Part shown: piece by piece, positions 8,308 through 17,162 of the stretch
Position numbering within the stretch: position 1 is the stretch's first letter
Layout: the number at the start of each line of letters is the position of its first letter
Source of the DNA: Candidatus Endomicrobium macrotermitis
GTDB taxonomy: Bacteria > Elusimicrobiota > Endomicrobiia > Endomicrobiales > Endomicrobiaceae
DNA length: 38,937 bases
Direction of reading: 5' to 3'
Assembly: GCA_031271405.1 (NCBI GenBank)
Contig: JAISVT010000033.1
Coordinates: forward strand, 1-38,937
Notes under the pieces: generated by a model
The model's input: the letters and a program-made list of their open reading frames with translations, nothing else
What the model was told of the DNA's origin: nothing
The model's database searches: none
Program-made: the position numbers and the translations under genes

Positions 8308-8916
8308 ATGAGTCGCTTAGGTAAAAAACCGGTTCAGCTTCCGGAAAAAGTAAAAGCAGAATTTAAAAACGGCGTCCTTGAAATAACGGGACCCGGAGGC
8401 AAACTTTTGCAGCCGATAGATAAAAGAATCGGAATAAAAATAGAGAAAGACAGTTTGCTTATCGAAGCTCTCGGAAATTCGCGCGAACACAATATGATGC
8501 ACGGCCTGCACAGAGGTCTTGTAGTCAATATGATAGAAGGCGTTACGAAAGGGTATAAAAAAGAATTGAAATCCGTAGGTCTCGGATATAAAGCCAGCAT
8601 AGAGGGCGGTAAAAAGCTGGTTTTGTCCGTCGGATATTCTCATTTGGTCAATCTCGATATTCCGCCGACCGTAAAAGTTACGGCGGTTCTTGACTCCGAT
8701 AAAAATACGATTATAACGGTTACCGGCATAGATAAAAGCGAAGTCGGCGCTTTTGCCGCGAAAGTAAAAGCTGTTAAGCCCCCGGAACCTTACAAAGGCT
8801 TCGGAATAAGATATACTAATGCCGTTCAGTCCGCTGACGGAAAAAATGTCGTTTATGTGGACGAACACATAATCAGAAAAGCCGGTAAAGCGGCCGCAGG
8901 AGCAGGAAAGAAATAA
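8308..8916 (+). CDS. rplF: 50S ribosomal protein L6
   Basis: L6 sits near the factor-binding site. The 202-residue product starts MSRLGKKPVQLPEKVKAEFK and contains two tandem copies of the L6 fold. The second copy ends with the family signature KPPEPYKGFGIRY and HIIRKAGKAA. A longer spacer after GIRYTNAVQSADG and an Ala/Gly/Lys-rich tail make it about 20 residues longer than typical. TTGAGGAATAAACA precedes the ATG. Confidence 0.97.
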   Translation: MSRLGKKPVQLPEKVKAEFKNGVLEITGPGGKLLQPIDKRIGIKIEKDSLLIEALGNSREHNMMHGLHRGLVVNMIEGVTKGYKKELKSVGLGYKASIEGGKKLVLSVGYSHLVNLDIPPTVKVTAVLDSDKNTIITVTGIDKSEVGAFAAKVKAVKPPEPYKGFGIRYTNAVQSADGKNVVYVDEHIIRKAGKAAAGAGKK

Positions 8917-8923
8917 TTAACCG

Positions 8924-9003
8924 TGAAGTTTAGAAGTTTGGAAGTTGAGAAGCTTGGCAAAACAGAAGCTGAACTTCCAGGCCCTCTAAGCTCTCCAAGC
9001 TTC
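8924..9003 (+). repeat. Palindromic element, family A
   Basis: This is the clearest example of the octamer structure. The left arm reads GAAGTTTA, GAAGTTTG, GAAGTTGA, GAAGCTTG, followed by GCA. The right arm has GAACTTCC, AGGCCCTC, TAAGCTCT, CCAAGCTTC. It fills the gap from eight bases after rplF to about 18 bases before rplR. Confidence 0.85.
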
Positions 9004-9020
9004 AATAATAGAGGATTTAG

Positions 9021-9380
9021 ATGAAAGGTTCAAACAAAAGATTCGATTATCGTGTAAAAAGAGTAAGAAGCAAAATCGAAGGCACGCAGGACAGGCCGCG
9101 TTTAAGCGTACACCGCGGGCATAAGCATATTTACGCGCAGATCATAGACGACAGCAAGGGGACGACTCTTGTTTCGGCATCGACTCTTTCGCCGGAGCTT
9201 AAAGGCAAACTTAAAGTTACCGATACCGTTTCGGCGGCAAAATCGGTAGGCGATTTGATTGCTAAAAAAGCGTCGGAAAAAGGCGTAAAAAAGGTAGTGT
9301 TCGACCGCAGAGGCTACGAATATACCGGCAAAGTAAAAGCATTGGCCGACGCAGCCAGAGAAAGCGGTTTAGAGTTCTAA
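9021..9380 (+). CDS. rplR: 50S ribosomal protein L18
   Basis: L18 binds 5S rRNA with L5. The 119-residue product has [20 protein letters not shown] and [20 protein letters not shown], and closes with [20 protein letters not shown] and [10 protein letters not shown], the typical C-terminus. AGAGGATTTAG lies before the ATG. Confidence 0.97.
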   Translation: MKGSNKRFDYRVKRVRSKIEGTQDRPRLSVHRGHKHIYAQIIDDSKGTTLVSASTLSPELKGKLKVTDTVSAAKSVGDLIAKKASEKGVKKVVFDRRGYEYTGKVKALADAARESGLEF

Positions 9381-9426
9381 AAAAAGAGTGAAGTTCGCAG
9401 AGCGCAGATGCGGCAAAATCCGTGTC

Positions 9427-9456
9427 TGTCATTCCCGAAAGTTGCAGCCGGGAATT
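9427..9456. repeat. REP-like hairpin (ATTCCCG / CGGGAAT)
   Basis: TGTCATTCCCGAAAGTTGCA followed by GCCGGGAATT forms a hairpin almost identical to that at 8197-8228. Both copies are preceded by a short GAGTG/GAAG arm-like stretch and followed by TTACTGAAAT or TTAACTAAAT, so the repeated unit is longer than the hairpin. A second hairpin, TTGCGGC-AAA-GCCGCGCAA, follows at about 9470-9490. Confidence 0.7.
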
Positions 9457-9534
9457 CAATGTTACTGAAATTGCGGCAAAGCCGCGCAATAATTATAAAA
9501 TCGTGATTTGTAATTGTAGTCTAGGGAGGACAAG

Positions 9535-10041
9535 TTGGCAGAACAATCAGGAAGACATCAACAAAATGATAGCGGTTTAAAAGAGACTGTCGTTGCCGTT
9601 AACAGAGTGGCGAAAGTCGTTAAAGGCGGAAAAAGATTTTCTTTTAACGCTTTGGTAGTGGTCGGAGACGGAGCCGGAAAAGTCGGCTGCGGACTCGGAA
9701 AGGCAAACGAAGTTCAGGCTGCCATACAGAAAGGCAGCACGCACGCCGCAAAACACATGGTGCCGGTACAGCTTAAAGGAAACACCATACCTCATGAGAT
9801 TACCGGAATTTCGGGCTCGGGAAAAGTTTTGCTTAAACCCGCGGCGCCGGGAACCGGAGTTATAGCGGGCGGAGCGGTAAGAGCCGTTTTGGAAGCCGTA
9901 GGAATAAAAGACATTCTTACGAAATCCATGCGTTCTTCGAATCCTTTTAACGTCGTTTACGCGACGATAGAAGCGCTTAAGGAACTTCGCACGAAAGAAG
10001 ACGTTGCCAAAATCAGAAATAAAGAGGTCGCGGAAATATGA
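9535..10041 (+). CDS. rpsE: 30S ribosomal protein S5
   Basis: S5 acts in decoding accuracy and mRNA helicase activity. The 168-residue product starts at a TTG codon four to five bases after GGGAGGA (9524-9530). It contains [20 protein letters not shown] (double-stranded RNA-binding domain), [20 protein letters not shown] and the C-terminal fold with [20 protein letters not shown] and [12 protein letters not shown]. The stop overlaps rplO by four bases (ATGA). There is no rpmD between them. Confidence 0.96.
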   Translation: MAEQSGRHQQNDSGLKETVVAVNRVAKVVKGGKRFSFNALVVVGDGAGKVGCGLGKANEVQAAIQKGSTHAAKHMVPVQLKGNTIPHEITGISGSGKVLLKPAAPGTGVIAGGAVRAVLEAVGIKDILTKSMRSSNPFNVVYATIEALKELRTKEDVAKIRNKEVAEI

Positions 10042-10484
10042 TAGGTTTGAATAACTTAAAGCCCGCAGAAGGCTCAAAACATAGAAAGAAAATCGTAGGC
10101 CGCGGACTCGGTTCGGGGCACGGCCGCACGGCTACGCGCGGTTCCAAAGGCCAGAAGTCGCGTTCCGGCGACGGAACCAAAAAGACGGGGTTTGAGGGCG
10201 GTCAGATGCCTATGATGAGAAGAATCCCGAAAAGAGGATTCAATAATCAGTTCCGCAAAGAATATGCTATTGTAAATGTTGAAAGTTTGAATAAATTTGA
10301 AGCGGGCGTAGAAATTACTCCCGAAAAATTGAAAGAAGCCGGACTTGTTTCGCAGTCGAACCTTGTAAAGATTTTGGGCGTGGGCGATTTGAAAAAATCC
10401 CTTACGGTCAAAGCAGCGGCTTTTTCAAAGTCTGCCGCCGATAAAATAAAAGCCGCAGGCGGAAAAGCGGAAATAGTAAAATAA
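10038..10484 (+). CDS. rplO: 50S ribosomal protein L15
   Basis: L15 is a late assembly protein of the large subunit. The 148-residue product has the glycine-rich N-terminus ([39 protein letters not shown]) and [15 protein letters not shown], all diagnostic. It starts inside the rpsE stop codon, so translation is probably coupled. The gene usually found between these two, rpmD, is absent. Confidence 0.97.
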   Translation: MIGLNNLKPAEGSKHRKKIVGRGLGSGHGRTATRGSKGQKSRSGDGTKKTGFEGGQMPMMRRIPKRGFNNQFRKEYAIVNVESLNKFEAGVEITPEKLKEAGLVSQSNLVKILGVGDLKKSLTVKAAAFSKSAADKIKAAGGKAEIVK

Positions 10485-10572
10485 GAAGTTCAGAAGATTG
10501 GAAGTTTAGAAGCGAGTCTTGCGGCAGCAGAGCTTCTCTAAACTTTTAAGCTTCCAAGTTCTCTAAACTTCC
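10485..10572 (+). repeat. Palindromic element, family A
   Basis: The element begins at the first base after the rplO stop codon. The left arm is GAAGTTCA, GAAGATTG, GAAGTTTA, GAAGC. The right arm includes GCTTCTCTAAACTTT, AAGCTTCC, AAGTTCTC and TAAACTTCC. AAGTTTAGAAGC pairs with GCTTCTCTAAACTT with a two-base bulge. It ends about 25 bases before secY. Confidence 0.83.
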
Positions 10573-10597
10573 ATAAATAAAATAACGGGAAAGAAAA

Positions 10598-11941
10598 ATG
10601 CTAAAGACTTTTACAGACATATTCAGAGTGCCTGAGCTTCAGAAAAGGGTTCTTTTTACGCTTGCCATAATAATAGCTTACAGAATAGGAGCCGCGGTTC
10701 CTATTCCGGGTATTAATGCCGAAGCGGTTAAATCTTTGTTTGAAGCCCAAAGCAACGGTTTGTTGGGTTTTTTAGATATGTTTTCTGGCGGCGCTCTCAA
10801 CAGGATGTCGGTTTTTTCTATGGGTATCATGCCGTATATCAACGCATCCATTATCATGAGTTTAATGCAGGGGGCGCATGTCATCCCTTATTTGGACAGG
10901 CTTGCCAAAGAAGGCGAACAGGGAAGAAAAAAGCTTACCCAGATCACAAGGTACGGGACTTTGATCCTCGGTACGATACAGTCTTTCGGTTTGACTATGG
11001 CTATAAGCAGAATGCCTACTCCTTCCGGAATGCCTATAGTAGTAGATCCGTCGATTTCGTGGATCGTTATGACAGTTATGACGCTTGTTACGGGAACCGT
11101 TCTTATAATGTGGCTCGGAGAACAGGTGAGCGAAAGAGGCATCGGAAACGGTATTTCTTTGATAATCTTTGCCGGTATAGTAGAAAGACTGCCTCATGCT
11201 GTCTTGAGCGTTATAAAGCTTATACAGATGGACGAACTTTCTCTTATCTATGCTTTGTTTATTACCGCGATTGTAATAGCGGTTCTTATTTTAGTCGTTT
11301 GGGTTGAAACCGCCCAGAGAAGAATTCCGATACATTATGCAAAAAGAATGGTAGGCAGGAAAATGTACGGCGGGCAGACTTCTTTCCTTCCGATAAAAGT
11401 CGATCAGTCGGGCGTTATAGCCGTTATCTTTTCGATATCCATACTTTCCGCGCCGCTGACCATAGCACAGTTTGCGCCGGAATGGACTGTTTTCGGGATT
11501 CCGGTTTCAAAACATATACTCACATGGTTTAACCAAGGTTCGTGGATATACGATTTGGCGTACGCGGCTCTCGTAATTTTCTTCTGTTATTTTTATAATT
11601 CGATATCTTTTAATCCTAAAGATTTGGCTGAAAATATGAAAAAATCGGGCGGCTTTGTGCCGGGAATAAGGCCGGGAGAGCCTACCGCCCAATACATACA
11701 GAAAGTTTTGGAAAGGATTACTCTTACCGGAGCTTTGTTTGTCGCGGCGATAGCGGTGCTGCCTGATGTTGCAAGAGCAAGGCTCAGCGTGCCGTTCTTT
11801 TTCGGCGGAACGTCTCTGCTTATCGTAGTCGGCGTATCACTTGACACCATAGGACAGATAGAGTCGCACCTTATTATGCGCCATTATGAAGGATTTATGA
11901 AAGAAGGCCGCATAAAAGGAAGATGGTTTAACGTAAGATAA
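10598..11941 (+). CDS. secY: Protein translocase subunit SecY
   Basis: SecY is the channel of the Sec translocon in the inner membrane. The 447-residue product has ten predicted hydrophobic segments, the plug region after TM1 (GAAVPIPGINAEAV, FSGGALNRMSVFSMGIMPYI), WLGEQVSERGIGNGISLIIF before TM5 and the cytoplasmic loop YAKRMVGRKMYGGQTSFLP. It also has SFNPKDLAENMKKSGGFVPG and the end MRHYEGFMKEGRIKGRW. It lies in the usual place between rplO and adk. Confidence 0.98.
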   Translation: MLKTFTDIFRVPELQKRVLFTLAIIIAYRIGAAVPIPGINAEAVKSLFEAQSNGLLGFLDMFSGGALNRMSVFSMGIMPYINASIIMSLMQGAHVIPYLDRLAKEGEQGRKKLTQITRYGTLILGTIQSFGLTMAISRMPTPSGMPIVVDPSISWIVMTVMTLVTGTVLIMWLGEQVSERGIGNGISLIIFAGIVERLPHAVLSVIKLIQMDELSLIYALFITAIVIAVLILVVWVETAQRRIPIHYAKRMVGRKMYGGQTSFLPIKVDQSGVIAVIFSISILSAPLTIAQFAPEWTVFGIPVSKHILTWFNQGSWIYDLAYAALVIFFCYFYNSISFNPKDLAENMKKSGGFVPGIRPGEPTAQYIQKVLERITLTGALFVAAIAVLPDVARARLSVPFFFGGTSLLIVVGVSLDTIGQIESHLIMRHYEGFMKEGRIKGRWFNVR

Positions 11942-11955
11942 GATTTGCCGTCATA

Positions 11956-11984
11956 TTGTAAAGTTGCAAATTTTTTGATAAACT
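11956..11984 (+). promoter_or_regulatory. Possible sigma-70 type promoter before adk
   Basis: TTGTAA, 17 bases and TAAACT match the -35/-10 pattern at four of six positions each. It sits in the 156-base gap between secY and adk, one of the few larger gaps here without a palindromic element. The match is weak and the region is AT-rich, so it may be chance. Confidence 0.3.
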
Positions 11985-12097
11985 GACGCTTCGAATTGCG
12001 TATAAGAATGAATGTAAAACGCGCGCGTGTTGATTCGTGATATACCTCAATACGTTCCGCGTTTATTGTCTTTAATATAAATTTTCAGGGGTTTTTT

Positions 12098-12733
12098 ATG
12101 AACTATATATTGTTCGGGCCTCCCGGAGCGGGAAAAGGCACTCAGGCGAAAAGAATCGTAGAGAAATACGGGATCGTTCATTTATCTACGGGAGATATGT
12201 TCAGGGAAGCAAAAAAAAGCGACGAAAAAATAAGCGCTTTGATGGCTTCCGGGCAGCTTATACCGGATGAAACGGTCGTTGAAATGGTACAAAAGCGCCT
12301 CCAAAAAGACGATGTAAAAAAAGGTTTTCTTTTGGACGGGTTCCCGAGAACGCTGAATCAGGCGGCTGCTCTTGACGAAATGCTTAAAAAAGAAAATATA
12401 AAAATAGACGCGGTTTTCTCGATACAAATAGACAACGAAGAAGCCGTAAGAAGAATTTCCGGAAGAAGGGTCTGCGCCTGCGGTGAAAGTTATCATCTGC
12501 ATTTTTTGCCTCCGGCGAAAGAAAATACATGCAATGCCTGCGGCGGAACGCTTATCCAGCGCGAAGACGATAAAGAAAATGTCGTAAGAGACAGGCTGGA
12601 TGTTTATGAAAAACAGACGAAACCTTTGATAGACTATTACAAAAAAGCCGGAATACTGGCAGAAATAGACGGGCAGCAAAATGAAAAAGAAGTGTTCAGG
12701 CAAATAGAAACGATGATAAAGGCAGAAGTTTAG
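12098..12733 (+). CDS. adk: Adenylate kinase, zinc-LID type
   Basis: Adenylate kinase interconverts ATP+AMP and 2 ADP. The 211-residue product has the P-loop [10 protein letters not shown] (residues 7-16), the AMP site [10 protein letters not shown] and a long LID domain with the zinc ligands CACG and CNACGG in place of the polar network of E. coli. The last codons and the TAG stop (12731-12733) coincide with the first GAAGTTTA unit of a family A palindrome, so the present C-terminus (IKAEV) was probably set by that element. Start: ATG after CAGGGG. Confidence 0.97.
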   Translation: MNYILFGPPGAGKGTQAKRIVEKYGIVHLSTGDMFREAKKSDEKISALMASGQLIPDETVVEMVQKRLQKDDVKKGFLLDGFPRTLNQAAALDEMLKKENIKIDAVFSIQIDNEEAVRRISGRRVCACGESYHLHFLPPAKENTCNACGGTLIQREDDKENVVRDRLDVYEKQTKPLIDYYKKAGILAEIDGQQNEKEVFRQIETMIKAEV

Positions 12734-12817
12734 AAGTTTGGCAGCTCGGAAGCTTGGCAGCTCGACAAATACAAAGGCTGTTGCCGGACTTCCGAACCTC
12801 TGATCTTTGCGGGCTTC
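12724..12817 (+). repeat. Palindromic element, family A, overlapping the adk stop
   Basis: The left arm is GAAGTTTA, GAAGTTTG, GCAGCTCG, GAAGCTTG, GCAGCTCG. The right arm is TTGCC, GGACTTCC, GAACCTCT, GATCTTTG, CGGGCTTC. The first unit contains the adk stop codon (GAA GTT TAG). Pairing is weaker than in the other copies, but the TTGGCAG/TTGCCGGACTTCC core is shared. Confidence 0.75.
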
Positions 12818-12836
12818 TGAATCCGAAGGATTCAAA

Positions 12837-13625
12837 TTGTTTTTTAAAAAAAGAAGCATTGAATTAAAAACGCGCCAAGAAATAGAAAAAATGAAGACTG
12901 CGGGACGGGCCGTAGGCGAGATTTTGGAAAAGCTCACCGATATTATAAAGCCCGGAGTAACTACTAAAGACATAGACGTTTTTACGGAAAAATATATACG
13001 TTCATTGAAAATGTTGCCGGCGTTTCTCGGGGTTAAAGGGATGAGTTATCCTTTTCCCGCATGCGCCTGCGTGTCGGTAAACGACGAGGTTGTGCACGGG
13101 ATTCCGAATGCTTCCCGCGTGCTTAAATCCGGCGACATAGTTTCTGTTGATATAGGAGTAATTTACGAAGGTTATTACGGCGACGCGGCAAAAACCTACG
13201 CAGTCGGCAGTATCTCCGACACCGCCTCGAAACTTCTCAAAATTACGGAAGAATCATTACAGAAAGGCATAGAGCAGGCGTTGCCCGGAAAAAGGCTCGG
13301 CGATATTTCCTTTGCGGTCCAGCAGACCGTGGAGAACGCGGGTTTTTCCGTGGTAAGGGACTTTGTGGGACACGGAATAGGAAGGGCTTTGCATGAAGAG
13401 CCGCCGATTCCGAATTTCGGCAAAGCGGGTACGGGAGTCAGGCTTGTTCCCGGAATGGTTTTGGCGATAGAACCCATGGTAAACGCGGGCGGTTATGAAG
13501 TCGCCATGTTGGAAGACGATTGGACTGTTGCGACAAAAGATTTCAGTCTGAGCGCCCATTTCGAACATACGGTGGCTATAACCGAAGACGGAAATGAAAT
13601 TTTAACGAAGGTAAAAAATGGCTAA
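12837..13625 (+). CDS. map: Methionine aminopeptidase, type I
   Basis: Removes the initiator methionine from new proteins. The product (262 residues from the TTG at 12837) has the pita-bread fold metal ligands: [16 protein letters not shown] (both aspartates), [17 protein letters not shown] (His), [10 protein letters not shown] (Glu) and the terminal [16 protein letters not shown] (Glu). CGAAGGA lies six bases before the TTG. The frame is also open to a TTG at 12807 inside the palindromic element, which I reject. The stop overlaps infA by eight bases. Confidence 0.94.
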   Translation: MFFKKRSIELKTRQEIEKMKTAGRAVGEILEKLTDIIKPGVTTKDIDVFTEKYIRSLKMLPAFLGVKGMSYPFPACACVSVNDEVVHGIPNASRVLKSGDIVSVDIGVIYEGYYGDAAKTYAVGSISDTASKLLKITEESLQKGIEQALPGKRLGDISFAVQQTVENAGFSVVRDFVGHGIGRALHEEPPIPNFGKAGTGVRLVPGMVLAIEPMVNAGGYEVAMLEDDWTVATKDFSLSAHFEHTVAITEDGNEILTKVKNG

Positions 13626-13836
13626 AGAAGAAAAAATACAGGTTGAAGGTAAAATTCTGGAATCTTTGCCCAATGCGATGTTTAAAGTTGAAATAGAGGG
13701 CGGGCATGTGATTCTTGCCCATATATGCGGTAAAATGAGAATGCACTATATCAAAATTCTGCCCGGAGATAAAGTAAAACTGGAATTGTCTCCTTATGAC
13801 TTGACAAGAGGCAGGATAACGTACAGAGAGAAATAA
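13618..13836 (+). CDS. infA: Translation initiation factor IF-1
   Basis: IF-1 occupies the ribosomal A site during initiation. The 72-residue product, the exact usual length, reads [20 protein letters not shown] and contains [40 protein letters not shown] and [10 protein letters not shown], the whole family signature. It overlaps the end of map by eight bases, which indicates coupled translation. Confidence 0.98.
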   Translation: MAKEEKIQVEGKILESLPNAMFKVEIEGGHVILAHICGKMRMHYIKILPGDKVKLELSPYDLTRGRITYREK

Positions 13837-13867
13837 TTTAAGCAGTAAGAATATTAGGAGTATACAG

Positions 13868-13981
13868 ATGAAAGTCAGAGCGTCGGTAAAACCAATTTGT
13901 CAGAAATGCAAAGTAGTGAAACGCAAAGGCGTAGTAAGAGTTACGTGCTCGGATCCGAGACACAAACAGAGACAGGGCTGA
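13868..13981 (+). CDS. rpmJ: 50S ribosomal protein L36, zinc-binding type
   Basis: L36 is the smallest protein of the large subunit. The 37-codon frame reads [20 protein letters not shown], then [17 protein letters not shown]. The zinc ligands are Cys11, Cys14, Cys27 and His32. TTAGGAGTATACAG precedes the ATG. It lies in the usual place between infA and rpsM. Confidence 0.97.
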   Translation: MKVRASVKPICQKCKVVKRKGVVRVTCSDPRHKQRQG

Positions 13982-13990
13982 AATTGCGGA

Positions 13991-14019
13991 GTTAAGAGTT
14001 GAGAGTGAAGAGTGAAAAT
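13991..14019 (+). repeat. Half element, family B arm
   Basis: Four heptamers in register (GTTAAGA, GTTGAGA, GTGAAGA, GTGAAAA) make a left arm like that at 14985. No right arm is visible before rpsM. It lies in the 81-base gap between rpmJ and rpsM. Confidence 0.6.
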
Positions 14020-14062
14020 AAAATCGGTTTAAGTGCGTAAGTAAAAAATCGGAGGAAAAAGA

Positions 14063-14452
14063 ATGGCTCGCGTTGCAGGAGTAGATTTACCAAAAAGCAA
14101 AAGGCTTGATATAGCGTTGAGATATATTTACGGAATCGGACCCGCGATATCAAACGAAATTATTGCGGAGCTCGAATTAGACCCCGCAAAAAGAGTTAAA
14201 GATTTAACGGAAGCGGAAGTCAATAAAATAAACAATCTTATAACAAAAAACCTTAAAGTCGAAGGCGACTTGAGAAGAGAAGTTCAGGCGAACATAAAAA
14301 GGCTTATAGAAATAGGAAGCTACAGAGGTTCGCGTCACAGAAGAAATCTTCCTACCAGAGGACAAAGGTCAAAAACAAATGCCCGCACAAGGCGCGGCAA
14401 GAGAAAAACCGTAGGCGCGGGTAAAGCTCCGGCTCCGGGAAAGAAAGGCTAA
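14063..14452 (+). CDS. rpsM: 30S ribosomal protein S13
   Basis: S13 forms bridges from the small-subunit head to the large subunit. The 129-residue product has [40 protein letters not shown] (helix-hairpin-helix) and the basic tail [20 protein letters not shown] and [29 protein letters not shown] precedes the ATG. It opens the alpha operon. Confidence 0.97.
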   Translation: MARVAGVDLPKSKRLDIALRYIYGIGPAISNEIIAELELDPAKRVKDLTEAEVNKINNLITKNLKVEGDLRREVQANIKRLIEIGSYRGSRHRRNLPTRGQRSKTNARTRRGKRKTVGAGKAPAPGKKG

Positions 14453-14461
14453 AAAGGCAAA

Positions 14462-14520
14462 GCGAAGAGTTGAGGAGTGAAAATAAAAATAAATGAAAGT
14501 TGTATCTCTGCTCTTCAATC
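14462..14520 (+). repeat. Short palindromic element, family B
   Basis: The left arm, GCGAAGAGTTGAGGAGTGAAAA, faces a right arm, TCTCTGCTCTTCAATC. GAAGAG pairs with CTCTTC, with further partial pairing. It is shorter than the other family B copies and lies in the gap between rpsM and rpsK. Confidence 0.6.
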
Positions 14521-14578
14521 CTAAAGTAATTGCAGATTGTCAAACAAAAAAGTTGATATAAAAAAGTATGGAGGAAGT

Positions 14579-14980
14579 ATGGCGGAAGAGAAGAAGTCTG
14601 GCGGCGCGGGAGCGTCGAAAAAGAAAAAATATACCGGCGGAGTGGCCAGAGCTTATATATTATCGACGTTTAACAATACGATAGTAAACGTTACCGACGA
14701 AAGAGGAAACACTTTGGCTTGGGCGTCCGCGGGCGGTTCGGGTTTTAAGGGCACAAAAAAGGGAACGCCTTTTGCGGCTCAGATGACTGCCGCCGCCGTA
14801 GGCAAAAAAGCGTCCGATATGGGCGTTAAGCAGGTTGCGGTTTTTGTAAACGGCCCCGGGCCGGGAAGAGAAACGGCAATAAGAGGTTTGCAGAGTTCGG
14901 GACTCGGAATTACGGCTATAAAAGACATTACGCCTGTTCCTCATGACGGGTGCCGCCCTCCGAAACCGAGAAGAGTTTAA
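14579..14980 (+). CDS. rpsK: 30S ribosomal protein S11
   Basis: S11 lines the mRNA exit channel on the platform. The product (133 residues from [17 protein letters not shown]) contains [20 protein letters not shown], the [20 protein letters not shown] segment and the end [17 protein letters not shown], all diagnostic. The frame is open to 14537, but TATGGAGGAAGT places the ribosome-binding site six to seven bases before 14579. Confidence 0.96.
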   Translation: MAEEKKSGGAGASKKKKYTGGVARAYILSTFNNTIVNVTDERGNTLAWASAGGSGFKGTKKGTPFAAQMTAAAVGKKASDMGVKQVAVFVNGPGPGRETAIRGLQSSGLGITAIKDITPVPHDGCRPPKPRRV

Positions 14981-14984
14981 ACGG

Positions 14985-15070
14985 CAAAGTGAAAAGTTAA
15001 GAGTGAAAAGTGAAGATAAAAGCAAACTGAAGCCGTATTTTAACTCTCCGCTCTTCAATCTTCACTTTTA
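14985..15070 (+). repeat. Palindromic element, family B
   Basis: The left arm consists of heptamers AGTGAAA, AGTTAAG, AGTGAAA, AGTGAAG. The right arm has TTAACTC, TCCGCTC, TTCAATC, TTCACTT. The outer units AAAGTGAA and TTCACTTT are complementary. It occupies the first half of the 184-base gap between rpsK and rpsD. The second half holds no recognised feature. Confidence 0.82.
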
Positions 15071-15164
15071 GTTTGGATTAAAACAGGCAATAAAGTATCA
15101 CAACAACACGGCTGCTGTTATGATATTTTTGAATAAGACTAAAGAAAGCAGAGGAGTTTAATAG

Positions 15165-15791
15165 ATGTCACGTTATTTAGGGTCAGTATGTAAGTTGTGC
15201 CGTCGTGAAAAAGAAAAACTTTTCCTTAAGGGCGAAAGATGCACGACCAATTGCACTCTTGACAGAAAAAGAGGCAAAAACGGTCCCGGACAGCACGGTA
15301 TGGCTAAAGGAAAAATGTCCGATTACGCGAAGCATTTGCGCGAAAAGCAGAAAGCAAGAAGAGTTTACGGTTTAACGGAAGAGCAGTTCAGCCATTATTA
15401 TACGGTGGCCGAAAAGATGAAAGGCTCTACCGGCGATAACCTGCTTAAGCTTCTTGAACTCAGGCTCGACAACGTAGTTTACCGCCTGGGGCTTGCTTCT
15501 TCGAAAAAACAGGCAAGACAGGTCGTAAATCACGGGAATATTTTGGTCAACGATAAAAAAATCGACGTTCCGCGCTATCAGGTAAAAGCGGGCGACGTTA
15601 TTACGGTTCCCGAAAAATACAAAGAAAACAGCGTCATAAAAAAACTTGTCGAAAAAACGGCCTCGAACGTTCCCGCATGGCTCAGTTTTGACAAAGCCAA
15701 AGTCGCGGGCACGGTAGTAAGCGAGCCGCTTCCGGGCGAAACGTCTCACCCGATAGACAGTCAGCTCATAGTAGAATATTATTCAAAATAA
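15165..15791 (+). CDS. rpsD: 30S ribosomal protein S4, zinc-type
   Basis: S4 nucleates assembly of the 30S body and binds 16S rRNA. The 208-residue product has an N-terminal cysteine cluster (CKLCRREKEKLFLKGERC followed by TTNC) expected to bind zinc, the GPGQHGMAKGKMSDYAKHLR segment, and the S4 RNA-binding domain (LELRLDNVVYRLGLASSKKQ, ARQVVNHGNILVNDKKIDVP). Its C-terminus is the usual PIDSQLIVEYYSK. GCAGAGGAGTTTAATAG precedes the ATG. Confidence 0.97.
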   Translation: MSRYLGSVCKLCRREKEKLFLKGERCTTNCTLDRKRGKNGPGQHGMAKGKMSDYAKHLREKQKARRVYGLTEEQFSHYYTVAEKMKGSTGDNLLKLLELRLDNVVYRLGLASSKKQARQVVNHGNILVNDKKIDVPRYQVKAGDVITVPEKYKENSVIKKLVEKTASNVPAWLSFDKAKVAGTVVSEPLPGETSHPIDSQLIVEYYSK

Positions 15792-15845
15792 ACTAACAGC
15801 CGGAGGTTTTTAAAACCAAAGGTTTGTTGAGTGAGGTTATATAGA

Positions 15846-16808
15846 ATGAAAAATCCGGATTTAGAAAAATTACGCAGACTTACGTTAGACGAAAAGACGG
15901 CGACAGATTTTTACGGCCGTTTTACAGCCGAACCTTTTGAACGCGGATACGGACATACGATAGGAAATTCTCTCCGCAGGATACTTTTGTCAAGCCTTCA
16001 GGGCGCGGCGATAACTTCGGTTAAAATAACCGGAGCTCTCCATGAATTTGCCGTATTGAAAGGCGTTAAAGAAGACGTCGCGCAGATAGTTTTAAACCTT
16101 AAAAAAGTAAGGGTAAAACTGCATACCGACTCTTCCGAAAAACTTTTCCTTAAAGTTAAAAAAGCGGGCAAAGTTACTGCCGCGAACATTGAAAAGAACG
16201 CAAACGTCGAGATATTGAATCCCGAACAGGAAATCGCAAATATCGACAACGGCACGGTTCTTGAAATGGAACTTGAAGTGTCTTCCGGCAAAGGATACGT
16301 GCTTGCCGAAGAATTCAAATCCAACAAATACGCCGTCGGAACGATAGTTTTGGATTCTTTGTTTTCTCCTATAACGAAAGTCAATTACGAAGTCGAAAAT
16401 ACGCGCGTAGAGCAGACTTTGAACTACGACAGGCTCGTTATGGAAATATGGACAGACGGTTCGGTAACTCCTAAAGACGCTTTAGTGGAAGCCGCGAAAA
16501 TTTTAAGAAACAGCCTTACGATATTTACGGGCGTTATAGAAGACGAAGGAGCGGTTGCGGAAGAGCCCGTAAAAGAGGAAGAAAAAGGCTCGGATTTGCT
16601 TGAGCAGTCTTTAAGCATAATGGATCTTTCTACGAGATCGTCAAACAGTTTAAAGAATGCCGGCATAGAGACGATCGGGGACCTCGTTCAGATTACGGAA
16701 GAAGAGATGATGAATTTCGATAATTTCGGAAAGCGTTCTCTTGAAGAAATAAAAGAGAAACTTGCCGAAATCGGATTGTCGCTCGGAATGAAGGGAGCAA
16801 AAAAATGA
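15846..16808 (+). CDS. rpoA: DNA-directed RNA polymerase subunit alpha
   Basis: The alpha dimer scaffolds RNA polymerase assembly. The product (320 residues from MKNPDLEKLRRLTLDEKTAT) has the N-terminal domain signature FERGYGHTIGNSLRRILLSS and GVKEDVAQIVLNLKKV. A charged linker (about residues 235-250) leads to the C-terminal domain with its helix-hairpin-helix (RSSNSLKNAGIETIGDLVQI, NFGKRSLEEIKEKL). GAGG lies nine bases before 15846. The frame is also open to a GTG at 15831. The stop overlaps rplQ (ATGA). Confidence 0.97.
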   Translation: MKNPDLEKLRRLTLDEKTATDFYGRFTAEPFERGYGHTIGNSLRRILLSSLQGAAITSVKITGALHEFAVLKGVKEDVAQIVLNLKKVRVKLHTDSSEKLFLKVKKAGKVTAANIEKNANVEILNPEQEIANIDNGTVLEMELEVSSGKGYVLAEEFKSNKYAVGTIVLDSLFSPITKVNYEVENTRVEQTLNYDRLVMEIWTDGSVTPKDALVEAAKILRNSLTIFTGVIEDEGAVAEEPVKEEEKGSDLLEQSLSIMDLSTRSSNSLKNAGIETIGDLVQITEEEMMNFDNFGKRSLEEIKEKLAEIGLSLGMKGAKK

Positions 16809-17158
16809 TAAAAAACCATAACGGAAGCAAACTCGGAGTTACGAGTTCGCATAAAAAAGCCATGCTCAGAAGCCTGGCTGCCGAGTTGTTTCTCCATGAA
16901 AAAATAACCACTACTTTGCCTAAGGCGAAAGAACTTATCAGCTACGCCGAAAAACTTGTCACAAAAGCGAAAAAAGCGGATTTAAGCGCGATAAGGGCTG
17001 TTCACGGCGAAATAAACAATAAAGAAGTCGTAAAGAAAATGTTTGACGTTTTGGCGCCCAGATACAAAGAGAGAAAAGGCGGCTACGCGCAGATTTTGAA
17101 AATCGGCCCGAGACGCGGCGACAGCGCGGAAATGGCAATTGTAAAATTAGTCATATAA
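16805..17158 (+). CDS. rplQ: 50S ribosomal protein L17
   Basis: L17 lies near the tunnel exit. The 117-residue product has KLGVTSSHKKAMLRSLAAEL, FLHEKITTTLPKAKELISYA and the C-terminal half with RYKERKGGYAQILKIGPRRG and AIVKLV. It starts within the stop region of rpoA and closes the ribosomal protein cluster. Confidence 0.97.
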   Translation: MIKNHNGSKLGVTSSHKKAMLRSLAAELFLHEKITTTLPKAKELISYAEKLVTKAKKADLSAIRAVHGEINNKEVVKKMFDVLAPRYKERKGGYAQILKIGPRRGDSAEMAIVKLVI

Positions 17159-17162
17159 AACC

